Under the pieces are notes generated by a model. The model had not been told where the DNA came from. It saw only the letters and a program-made list of their open reading frames with translations, and made no database searches. Of a stretch of 64,000 nt of DNA, positions 1-7,921 are shown one piece after another. Origin of the DNA: CAYRYU01 sp964428355 (GTDB taxonomy: Bacteria > Muiribacteriota > Ozemobacteria > Ozemobacterales > Ozemobacteraceae); NCBI GenBank assembly GCA_964428355.1, contig CAYRYU010000006.1, positions 73,224 through 137,223 on the forward strand, given 5' to 3'. Position 1 is the first letter of the stretch. Every line of letters begins with the position of its first letter. The translations under genes and the position numbers were made by a program.

Positions 1-179
1 CAGGCATCTCGGTGGCAGCGGATTCCCCCGACGGAAAGCCGTATCGCGGAGTCTACCTCGGCTTCCGCTACGAGGCGGTCGACACCGGGGAGATCCGGGC
101 TGCGCTGCTCGGGAAGATCCTTTCCGTCCTACTCCCCGACTTCAAACCGCCCGCCCCGAAACCGGAACCCGCCGAGTGA
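1..179 (+). CDS. C-terminal end of an exported or surface protein (partial)
   Basis: Reading from base 3, an open frame of 58 codons runs to a TGA at 177-179; the gene begins outside the window. The visible tail contains DSPDGKPYRGVYLGFRYEAV followed by a leucine-rich helix and a Pro/Lys/Glu-rich end. An aromatic strand pattern of this kind followed by a short helix resembles the C-terminal segment of secreted multidomain proteins and peptidases, but that is only a resemblance. No catalytic motif is visible and I do not assign a function. Confidence 0.6.
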   Translation, partial: GISVAADSPDGKPYRGVYLGFRYEAVDTGEIRAALLGKILSVLLPDFKPPAPKPEPAE

Positions 180-276
180 GCGGTTCGAAGACCGGGGAAG
201 AGATTTCCGCTTCGAAAAAGAATCGGGCGCGAGGTGCTGACTTCGCGCCTTCAACTTTTTTGAAGACCGAAGCCAG

Positions 277-590
277 GTTTCTGACGAGGAATGCCACCGG
301 GTCGCAGAGAACGTGTGAAAAAATCAACCGACGGAGGAAGGGATCGAGAACGAAGAATTTTCGCCACGGATCAACACTGATCGACACTGATTTCCCCAAA
401 ATCCAATCCGTGTCGATCCGTGAAAGTCCGTGGCAAGACCATTCTTTGGCGGTTTTTTCACAGCTTGAGAGAACGCAGAGAAAACCCGCTGTTTTCCCAA
501 TAGCGCAAACCACATGCCCGATTCATCGACAGCCTCCGTGGCGCTGTGTCTCCGTATCTCCGTGGTTTCGAGGCAATCCCATCAGCAAAC
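277..590 (+). repeat. MITE-like dispersed repeat, long copy
   Basis: The gene-free stretch 180-651 is mostly this element. Its ends are imperfect inverted repeats: GTTTCTGACGAGGAATGCC at 277-295, and GGCAATCCCATCAGCAAAC at 572-590, which reads GTTTGCTGATGGGATTGCC on the other strand. A second copy with matching ends and a shorter middle lies at 38775-38911 in the opposite orientation. The interior holds a long imperfect hairpin, with arms about 364-393 and 405-434 built from CACGGAT/ATCCGTG words, then a stretch rich in CTCCGTG words (about 530-565). There is no open reading frame of its own and no clear target duplication. I infer a non-autonomous mobile or REP-type element. Confidence 0.6.
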
Positions 591-651
591 TGGCTGATTA
601 TTCATTTCCATCCAAACCGGCCGAAAGAGGCCCCCCGAAAGGAGACCCCCA

Positions 652-2250
652 ATGAGAAAATTTTCCCGGATCGCCTTCCTGCTGGCCGTTTGTCTGCTTT
701 CCCACACCCTCTGGGCCGACTCGATAGACGTCTATTTCGGCCCCCTCGGAGGTTTCCATCCGGACAACAATCGCCGGACCGTAATGTTTCCCGACAGCCG
801 CGGGGAGGTCCAGGCTACTCTCGCACAGTCCCTTATAAACATGCTGGCCCGTATCGAGGCAGGCGGCCAGCTCAAGGTCGCGATGTATTCGATGAACGAC
901 ATGACCTCACTCGAGGAGATGATCACCGCTGCAAGGGAACGTGGAGTCACCGTGAAGCTCATCATGGATGCCGCCGCTGACTGGACGGCGGACACCCGGA
1001 AGAAGATCCTGGACCGCCTCCAGAAAGCCCGGGAGGAAGCTCGAACGGCGGGAAAGCCCTTCGACTTCCAGGTGAAGGTCGTTACCGCCGCATCCATGAA
1101 AGAGCGGGGACGCTCGAAGGTTCTGTCCAACGGCCTGACCATCGTGGGAACGATGCACGAAAAGTTCGGCTTGATCTACGCAAAGGGGAATCCAGTTCCC
1201 TCCGATTGCTTCTGCGGTAGCGCGAACATTTCCATCACGTCAGACCAGATCTACGGGGAGAACCGGGTTCTCTTCCGCGGGCACCCCGCCGTCGCGCGCC
1301 AGTTCCAGGAAGAGTTTGCCCGACTCTGGAACGAGTATGGAACAGGGGTTTTCGGCCCCTGCACCTCCGAATCGTTCATCCCCGTCGACCCGGTCGCCGG
1401 GGAAGTCGAAGTAGTTTTCAACGCGGAGCCTATCGACGAAACCTGTCTCAACCGCATCGATGACCGTGTCAGGCGGATGATCCGGGAAGTGGGCCCGAAG
1501 GGAAGCCTCGACCTCGCGATGTTCAGTCTCACGAATCGGGACCTTGCGAGCGAGATCCTCGAAACCGCCCAACGGAACCCCTTCGCGAAGTTCAGACTCC
1601 TTTTCGACCAATCCCAGGTCGATGACAGCAACCCTGAATCCGGAATTCTTGCTCCGTGGATGTTCAGGGAGGCGAAAGCGCGGGGATTGAAGAACCTCCA
1701 GATCCGCTTCAAGTGGCGCTCCAATGCTTACGGTCCCGATCCAGAGACCGGCATTCTCGGATACCTCAGTCTCAAGGGCCTTTTCCTCCATCACAAGGTC
1801 GTCGTGGTAAACAGGGGAAAAATGGGAATCGGAAGTTACAACTGGTCCGGTGGCGGGGAAGCGAGCAACTTCGAGAACCTCATGATCTTCGACGGTACTT
1901 TCCCCGACCAGGCTCCGGTCATCGACTGTTTCCTTAAGGAGTTCGAAGCGGTCTGGACCTCCACCCTTCGCCCTTCTTCCGACGGCCCCGCCTGGAAGAT
2001 CCCCCAGTCGATCAGCCCCGAGGAGGCCTTCGGTCGTTCGAAATCCATCGTCAAGCTTCTCCGGGATCCCGTCAACCTCAGGGTCATGCAAGCGCTCGAC
2101 TGGAATGCCGCGCTCACCCTTGATGCCCTAGCGAAGAAGGCCGCGGTTTCGGAAAAGGAACTTTCCCGCCGCGTTCCGGACCTGTTGAAGGCCGGCCTGC
2201 TCTGCCGCTTCCAGAAGGACGGAAAGGACATCTTCGCCCAGGCAGACTGA
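652..2250 (+). CDS. exported phospholipase D-like protein with C-terminal winged-helix-like tail
   Basis: A 532-residue protein with a signal peptide (about 1-22, cleavage near LWA-DS). It has two phospholipase D-type halves. The first carries H169-x-K171 followed by GSANIS, and the second H380-x-K382 followed by GSYNWS; this is the HKD superfamily pattern of phosphodiesterases that act through a phosphohistidine. The Asp that normally completes each HxKx4D motif is not obvious, so activity is uncertain. The last ~60 residues (LTLDALAKKAAVSEKELSRR and onward) look like an ArsR/MarR-type winged helix, which is odd for an exported protein. The ATG follows GGAG at good spacing. A second phospholipase D-like protein is encoded at 12292-13815. 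Confidence 0.8.
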   Translation: MRKFSRIAFLLAVCLLSHTLWADSIDVYFGPLGGFHPDNNRRTVMFPDSRGEVQATLAQSLINMLARIEAGGQLKVAMYSMNDMTSLEEMITAARERGVTVKLIMDAAADWTADTRKKILDRLQKAREEARTAGKPFDFQVKVVTAASMKERGRSKVLSNGLTIVGTMHEKFGLIYAKGNPVPSDCFCGSANISITSDQIYGENRVLFRGHPAVARQFQEEFARLWNEYGTGVFGPCTSESFIPVDPVAGEVEVVFNAEPIDETCLNRIDDRVRRMIREVGPKGSLDLAMFSLTNRDLASEILETAQRNPFAKFRLLFDQSQVDDSNPESGILAPWMFREAKARGLKNLQIRFKWRSNAYGPDPETGILGYLSLKGLFLHHKVVVVNRGKMGIGSYNWSGGGEASNFENLMIFDGTFPDQAPVIDCFLKEFEAVWTSTLRPSSDGPAWKIPQSISPEEAFGRSKSIVKLLRDPVNLRVMQALDWNAALTLDALAKKAAVSEKELSRRVPDLLKAGLLCRFQKDGKDIFAQAD

Positions 2251-2262
2251 CCACCGTAGAAG

Positions 2263-3360
2263 GTGATCACAATCGTTGGGCCCGAGAAGCGAGCGGGTCG
2301 GTCTTGCGAAACCATCCTTCGGTCGCTCCCGGAGTGGTTCGGAATAGAATCCGCGATCACCCGGTATCTTTCCGATATCGATGAGATGCCCACACTCCTT
2401 GCGAGGCGCGCGGGCCAGGTGACTCTTGGGCCTGGTTTGGGGGCCTTAGAGCCACGGGTCCCGCAGTCCTTACCGGGGCAGGTCGTCGGATTCCTTGCAT
2501 GGAACCGTCACTTCCCACACTCGGCCGAGATCCACGTCATGGGAATCCTTCCAGGTTTCCACCGGAAGGGAATTGGCCGGCGCCTCGAAAACCGTCTGGA
2601 GGAGCTGTTAACCGCCGAAGGTGTCCGCTGGTTGCAGGTCAAGACCCTCAGCCCGTCCAGGGAGAGCGAGGGGTATCGGAAAACCCGGGAATTCTATTCC
2701 AGTCTCGGCTTCGAACCGCTCGAGGAGTTCAAGACGCTCTGGGATGAAGGAAACCCCTGCCTGCAGATGATCAAATCCATTGCGGTACCTGCGCGGGTGG
2801 CGATGGAAACCCCCGAAACGGCTCAAGACGCGCAGGCGGACCCGGATCGCATCCGTTTCCTGGAACCCGACCGGGAAGCGGTGAAATGTATGAACCAGTG
2901 GGGAACAGCTTCGAGACTGGAGGAACGGACATGCAGACCTGTCCAGGATGGAAAACGGGTCAAAACCGATGACAAGGGAGTCCTTCTCGCCTGCTTCCTG
3001 CCTGGAGAATCATCGCCGTTCGGCAGGGTATCGGTCTTTGACTTCAATCCCCGCAACAGATCCGCCGAGTTCGGTTACCTGATCGACCCCGCCCGGCGGA
3101 GCCGGGGTTGCGGAACCCGCATGATACGCGCATTTCTGGACTACGCTTTCCCGCGGTGGAACCTGAACCGCCTTTATTGCCAGACCGGTGCTTTCAACGC
3201 AGCCTCAGTGAGGCTCCTGGAGCGAATCGGTTTCCAGAAGGAAGGGATCCTTCGCCAGCACCATGAGCTTGACGGCCGTCTCCTCGACGACCTCATCTTT
3301 GCCATCCTCCGCTCTGAGTGGGCGGCCCTTACCAAATCCCCTTCTTTCACTTCGGTTTGA
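2263..3360 (+). CDS. tandem-domain GNAT N-acetyltransferase
   Basis: A 365-residue protein made of two GNAT acyltransferase folds. Domain 1 (about 15-165) carries the acetyl-CoA loop as RKGIGRRLENRLEELL and a YRKTREFYSSLGF segment. Domain 2 (about 190-355) resembles the RimJ/RimL group: FGYLIDPARRSRGCGTRMIR, then NAASVRLLERIGFQKEG. Both are expected to bind acetyl-CoA; substrates (amines or protein N termini) are unknown. The GTG start is kept because the LPEWFGIESAI segment just after it is typical of the first family, although the AGAAGG ribosome-site-like sequence lies unusually close to it. It begins 12 bp after the phospholipase-like gene and is probably cotranscribed; it converges with the cyclase gene downstream. 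Confidence 0.75.
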   Translation: MITIVGPEKRAGRSCETILRSLPEWFGIESAITRYLSDIDEMPTLLARRAGQVTLGPGLGALEPRVPQSLPGQVVGFLAWNRHFPHSAEIHVMGILPGFHRKGIGRRLENRLEELLTAEGVRWLQVKTLSPSRESEGYRKTREFYSSLGFEPLEEFKTLWDEGNPCLQMIKSIAVPARVAMETPETAQDAQADPDRIRFLEPDREAVKCMNQWGTASRLEERTCRPVQDGKRVKTDDKGVLLACFLPGESSPFGRVSVFDFNPRNRSAEFGYLIDPARRSRGCGTRMIRAFLDYAFPRWNLNRLYCQTGAFNAASVRLLERIGFQKEGILRQHHELDGRLLDDLIFAILRSEWAALTKSPSFTSV

Positions 3361-3388
3361 ATATCGGAGACCGACGAGGGAACCGCAC

Positions 3389-6300
3389 TCACTTGCTGTG
3401 CAGCTTCGTCACCCCGTCCCAATTCTCCGGGGGAGGATTCACGGAATAGAATTCGCATCTCTCGAGATACATCCGGACGCAGCCATCCGGGATTCCTTCT
3501 TTCGCACACTCCCTGAAGAGTTTCCCGGCTTCCAGGAAATTCCGGTCGAAAAACAGGGAGTATGCTTCTTCGTATCGCGGGAGAATCGATGTCTTGTACT
3601 CCCGGATCGGATCAGGTGAGCCGTTGAAAATCTCGAAGATCGAAACCCCCCGGTCTTTCCCCTTCACCGCGATCTTGTCGATGCTCCGGATCAGGAAATT
3701 CCCGGGTTGCCTGATGGTTCTGTGCGTGTTTTCGGTTATCAGGATCTCCACTCCATAGACCTTCGTTTGTCCTTCGATCCGGGAGGCAAGATTGACCGCG
3801 TCGGAAATGACGGTGGCATTTATCCGATGCTGTTCACCAACGGTTCCGAGCATGAGGGTCCCGGTGTTCAATCCGATTCCGATCCGGATTCCCTCTTCAT
3901 TCTTCTTCTTCCGTGCCCTGTTGAACTCCTCGACCGCCTTCAACGTGCTCAGTGCGGCAAAGATTGCATCGTCAGCGGAGTTCGCGAAAAGCGCCATGAC
4001 CGCATCCCCGATGTATTTGTCGATGAAGCCGTTGTTGTCCCGGATCACGGGCCCCACCCGGCTCAGATATTCGTTGATGAAATCGATGTTCTCCTTGGGA
4101 GACATCTTCTCGGAAATGTTGGTGAAAGACCGGATATCCGAAAAGAAGATCGTCATGTCCTTCTGGATCTGATCGCCAAGCTGGACGTCGAGAATGTCGT
4201 TCTTTCCCAGTATGGAAAAGTACTCGTGGGGAACGAACCGGTTTGCGGCATCGTTCAGCATCTTCTGGAACTTCATCTCCCGCTCGTGCTGCATCTTCTT
4301 CCACGCAACATAAGCGTAGAAGCACCCGAAAACGGCAAGAACGTACAGGCAATAAGCCCACCAGGTCTTCCAGGGGGGCGGGGGAATCTCGATATCGATG
4401 GAAGCGCCTGTTTCGTTCCACACCCCGTCGTTGTTGGAGGCTTTCACCCGGAACGTGAATCTTCCCCCGCTCAGGTTGGTGTAGCCGGCATATCTCCGGT
4501 TTCCGCAGTGGATCCAATCGCTGTCGAAACCCTCCATCTTGTACGCATACTGGTTTTTCAATGGAGCGACGAAATCGAGCGCGGCAAATTCGAAAGAGAA
4601 GAAGTTGTCCCTGAAGGAAAGGCCGATCTCTTTCAGATCGGCGAGTTCGTTGGTCCCGAAAACCACCTTGTCAAGTTTCCTGAAGGTGGTCAGAATGACG
4701 GGAGGAACGTGCTTGTTGAACTCGATCCGGTCGGGGAAGAAGGAGTTCACCCCGTTGATCCCGCCGAAGAACATCTCCCCCGAGCCGCTTTGGAAGAAAG
4801 CCCCCATATTGAACTCGTTGCTCTGGAGACCGTCATCGACGTTGAAGTTCCGGATCTTCTCGACGTCGGGATCGAGCATCGAGAGCCCGTTGTTGGTACT
4901 CATCCACAGGCAACCTTTCCCATCAATCTGGACTCCATAGATCGTGTTGTTAGCCAACCCGTCCTTTTCGGAAAAGAGCTTGAACTTCCCGGTCTTTCGG
5001 TCGAGCCTGTTGAGCCCGTTTTTGGTGGAAACCCACAGGAAACCCTTCTTGTCTTCGGTGATCGAGAAGATCCGGTTGTGCGAGATCGAATCGGGATTGG
5101 CTGGATCGTGGTCATAAAGAGTGAAGGTTTCGCTTCCAGGTTCGAAACGGTTCAACCCGACCTCGGTTCCGAACCAGAAGATCCCGTCGGAGTCCTGAAA
5201 AATGCTCCTGACACGTTTGTGGCTCAGGCTGCTCTTTTTACTCGCGTCAGGAACGAATGACGTGAACCGGTTCTTTTCGATTTCGAACTTCTGCACACCT
5301 CCGTAGGTAGCCAGCCAGATGTTTCCGTCCCTGCCCTCGACGACCCTCATGATGTTGTCGCACATGGCGCTGGGCAGGTTGTCCCTGTCCGTCAGGAAGC
5401 GGGTGAACCGGTTTTCCTTCCGGTCGAGGAGGTTCAAACCCCGTTCGGTGCCGACCCAGAGGCGTTTCAAAGAGTCCTCGAAAATCGCCTGGACGACATT
5501 CGAGCTTAGGGAGGTTGGGTCCCCTTCCCGGTTCGAAAAGGTCGTGAAGGAATCCCGGTCCCTGTCCCAACGACACAGGCCCTCGTTTTCGGTTCCGAGC
5601 CAGATCATCCCTTCGCTGTCCTGGAAAATGGCCCAGATGCTGTTCTGGGGAAGGGTGTTTGCCCCGGTCGGATCCCGTTCGATGTGGCTGAACTTTTTGC
5701 CGGTCAGCTTGTTCATTCCCCCGGTGAATGTTCCGAACCAGAGGGTCCCGATGTTGTCCTCGAAGATCCGGGTGATGTTGCTGCTGGAGATGCTTCCCTT
5801 CCTGGCCGCATTCTCCCTGAAGACCGTGAACGTACCCTTTTCGTGATCGAACAGGTTGAGCCCGCCTTCGGTCCCAACCCAGAGCCGGCCTTGCCGGTCC
5901 TCGAAAACCGAAGTTACCTTGTCGTGACTCAGGCTGGATGGATCTCTTGAATCGCTCCGGAAAATCTTGCAGGTCTTCCGGGCCCTGTCGAACAGGTTCA
6001 GGCCCCTGTCGGTTCCGATCCAGAAATTCCCGTGACCGTCCTCGAAGATCGCCTGGATGGTATTGTCGCTCAAACTTGAGGAATCAGAGGCATCGTGAAG
6101 AAATCGGTCGAACTTACCATCCTTTTCCAGGAAGGCGTTCAGCCCGCATTCCTCTGTCCCGATCCAGAGGACGCCGGCCTTGTCCCGGAAAAGCGTCGTG
6201 ATCTTGTTGCCGCTGATGGAACCCGGGTCATCCTGCTTGTTCACGAACTTCCTGCAGGTATGGGTTTCCGTTTCAAAGCGGTTCAGCCCGTTGTTCTGGG

Positions 6301-6754
6301 TTCCGATCCAGAGAATGTTGTCATCCCGGTCACCCGTTATCGCCGAAATGAAATTGTCGCTGATCGAATCAGTGCCCCTGGGATCGTAAAGAAAAGATGT
6401 GAACTTCTCGGATTTCAAATCCATTCTGTTCAGACCCCGACCCCGGGTTCCGATCCACATGACATTCTTACGGTCGATGAAGACACTGAGTATGTGATTC
6501 TCGTTGAGGGAGCTTCCGTCGGCCGGGTCGTTCTTGAAATGGACGAAATCCAGCCCGTTGAACTTGTTCAGCCCATCCTGCGTTCCGATCCAGAGGAATC
6601 CGGTTTTGTCCTGGACGATGGCATTCACCGTGTTCTGGGACAACCCTTCCTCGATAGTCACATGGCTGAATTTCAGGTTTTCGAAACCCTGCGACGGAGC
6701 GCACAACATCATAACGATAGGAAGAAGCAACCAGGAGAACCGGTTTGTCCTCAT
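3389..6754 (-). CDS. two-component-regulator-type beta-propeller receptor with class III adenylate/guanylate cyclase output
   Basis: A 1121-residue receptor. After a signal peptide come about fourteen Reg_prop blades (repeats such as LWIGTQDGLNKF), enough for two seven-bladed propellers, then a Y_Y_Y-type beta-sandwich (about 700-785), one membrane helix near 790-815 and a cytoplasmic class III cyclase domain (about 855-1045). The metal-binding aspartates are in FFSDIRSFT and IGDAVMALF, and the transition-state Asn/Arg pair in DAVNLASRIE, so the enzyme should be active and make cAMP or cGMP on sensing a periplasmic ligand. In known hybrid two-component systems this sensor is joined to a histidine kinase; here a cyclase replaces it. 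The start at 6754 (MRTNRF) is chosen because it gives a signal peptide behind AAGGGG; an upstream in-frame extension overlaps the next gene. Confidence 0.85.
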   Translation of the reverse strand: MRTNRFSWLLLPIVMMLCAPSQGFENLKFSHVTIEEGLSQNTVNAIVQDKTGFLWIGTQDGLNKFNGLDFVHFKNDPADGSSLNENHILSVFIDRKNVMWIGTRGRGLNRMDLKSEKFTSFLYDPRGTDSISDNFISAITGDRDDNILWIGTQNNGLNRFETETHTCRKFVNKQDDPGSISGNKITTLFRDKAGVLWIGTEECGLNAFLEKDGKFDRFLHDASDSSSLSDNTIQAIFEDGHGNFWIGTDRGLNLFDRARKTCKIFRSDSRDPSSLSHDKVTSVFEDRQGRLWVGTEGGLNLFDHEKGTFTVFRENAARKGSISSSNITRIFEDNIGTLWFGTFTGGMNKLTGKKFSHIERDPTGANTLPQNSIWAIFQDSEGMIWLGTENEGLCRWDRDRDSFTTFSNREGDPTSLSSNVVQAIFEDSLKRLWVGTERGLNLLDRKENRFTRFLTDRDNLPSAMCDNIMRVVEGRDGNIWLATYGGVQKFEIEKNRFTSFVPDASKKSSLSHKRVRSIFQDSDGIFWFGTEVGLNRFEPGSETFTLYDHDPANPDSISHNRIFSITEDKKGFLWVSTKNGLNRLDRKTGKFKLFSEKDGLANNTIYGVQIDGKGCLWMSTNNGLSMLDPDVEKIRNFNVDDGLQSNEFNMGAFFQSGSGEMFFGGINGVNSFFPDRIEFNKHVPPVILTTFRKLDKVVFGTNELADLKEIGLSFRDNFFSFEFAALDFVAPLKNQYAYKMEGFDSDWIHCGNRRYAGYTNLSGGRFTFRVKASNNDGVWNETGASIDIEIPPPPWKTWWAYCLYVLAVFGCFYAYVAWKKMQHEREMKFQKMLNDAANRFVPHEYFSILGKNDILDVQLGDQIQKDMTIFFSDIRSFTNISEKMSPKENIDFINEYLSRVGPVIRDNNGFIDKYIGDAVMALFANSADDAIFAALSTLKAVEEFNRARKKKNEEGIRIGIGLNTGTLMLGTVGEQHRINATVISDAVNLASRIEGQTKVYGVEILITENTHRTIRQPGNFLIRSIDKIAVKGKDRGVSIFEIFNGSPDPIREYKTSILPRYEEAYSLFFDRNFLEAGKLFRECAKEGIPDGCVRMYLERCEFYSVNPPPENWDGVTKLHSK

Positions 6755-6804
6755 TTCGCCAATCCCCTTGGAACGAATTTCAGATTTCCCACCAGAATGG
6801 AGCG

Positions 6805-7791
6805 TCAAGGCCCCCGCGTCCCGACGATGTCGAAGAATGCGACCTCGGGCCGGCAGAGGAACCGGATCGCCGCAGGCCCAGCCCCCTCGAGCCCGATTCC
6901 CCGATTCGTGTATGCGACCAGGTTGCCAGCCCGGTACAGACCCGCCTCGTATCGCTTTCCCGTCTTCGTCAAAGTTGCAAGAGCACCGTAGAATGGTATC
7001 CGGATCTGCCCCCCGTGGGTATGACCGCAAAAATAGAGGTCCGCTCCCGCCCACGAAGCGGAGTCGATGCAATCAGGGGTGTGAAAGAGAACGATCGAAA
7101 GGACCCCTGGCGTCTCGCTTGCAAGCCGGGGAAAGAACTCCCCGAAATTTCGCCATGGAGCTCCGATGAGAATCCTCTGGCCACTCGCAACCGTTTCCTC
7201 GATCTTCCCCGAGATATCCTTCACTCCGACCGAATCCAGAATACCCATCGATTCAGGAAAATACACGGCATCCCAGTTCCCGGGAACGGCGAAAGCCGGA
7301 GCCCGTTTGCGAAGCTCGGCCCCAACGCTGGCGAGGAGTGGAAGGCCATCCCGGCTGGAAGCGTAGTCCCCGGTCAACAGTATCAGATCGGGCTTCCCCC
7401 GGTCCAGTTCTGCGAAGACCTGATCGAGTCTGTTCCGATCATCGGAGGTGTTCCTGAGATGCAGGTCCGAAAGATGGGCGATTCGGAATGCGGCTTTGTC
7501 CGGCAGTTTTCGACTACTGACCTGGTGGACGGGAAACTCCATCCAGGTGGGTTCGACGAAACGTCCGTATAGAACCCCGATCGCTTCCAACGCGATGAAC
7601 GCTACCATCAGCTTCCAGTGGCGCCAAAGACTTTTCCGACGCCCGACGAGAAAGAATACCGAATCCAGAATGAAAAGGAGGGGAATCACCGCGACCACGA
7701 AACCGAAAAGTCCAAGGCCAAGCAGTTCCTGGGGAGAGAGAATCTCGAAAAAGATCACGCGAAGCCGTTCAAGCGGACCAAGCTGGCTCAT
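6805..7791 (-). CDS. membrane-anchored calcineurin-like metallophosphoesterase
   Basis: A 328-residue protein with two N-terminal hydrophobic segments (about 20-45 and 55-75) followed by a calcineurin-like phosphoesterase domain. The metal ligands appear in order: SDLH, LLTGDY, GNWD (GNHE in most relatives), LFHTPD and GHTHGGQ. The arrangement is that of the YkuE/YaeI group of membrane-associated di-metal phosphoesterases; some act on lipid-linked pyrophosphates such as UDP-diacylglucosamine, but the substrate here cannot be told. The ATG sits behind AGGAG at 6-nt spacing. The cyclase gene follows on the same strand after about 50 bp, so the two may be cotranscribed. Confidence 0.85.
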   Translation of the reverse strand: MSQLGPLERLRVIFFEILSPQELLGLGLFGFVVAVIPLLFILDSVFFLVGRRKSLWRHWKLMVAFIALEAIGVLYGRFVEPTWMEFPVHQVSSRKLPDKAAFRIAHLSDLHLRNTSDDRNRLDQVFAELDRGKPDLILLTGDYASSRDGLPLLASVGAELRKRAPAFAVPGNWDAVYFPESMGILDSVGVKDISGKIEETVASGQRILIGAPWRNFGEFFPRLASETPGVLSIVLFHTPDCIDSASWAGADLYFCGHTHGGQIRIPFYGALATLTKTGKRYEAGLYRAGNLVAYTNRGIGLEGAGPAAIRFLCRPEVAFFDIVGTRGP

Positions 7792-7921
7792 TCAAGCTCC
7801 TGATGAAAAGGGATACCCCGGTTTTCCATGATTCCGGGATACCATACAGTATCTGGAAAGCCCCGGGGATCTATGATACACTGTCGCAGAAAGAAACTGG
7901 AGAATTTCCGGGAGGTGGTTC

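Noticed and set aside
3707..5260. Long forward open frame (517 codons) opposite the propeller-cyclase gene
   Set aside because: It is antisense to a gene with clear repeats and motifs, has no recognisable domain or ribosome site, and is expected in high-GC DNA where reverse-strand frames stay open.
7841..7877. Promoter before the molybdenum subunit gene at 7922
   Set aside because: TATGAT at 7872-7877 is a fair -10 box, but no -35-like hexamer is found at 16-18 nt, so it is not listed as a feature.
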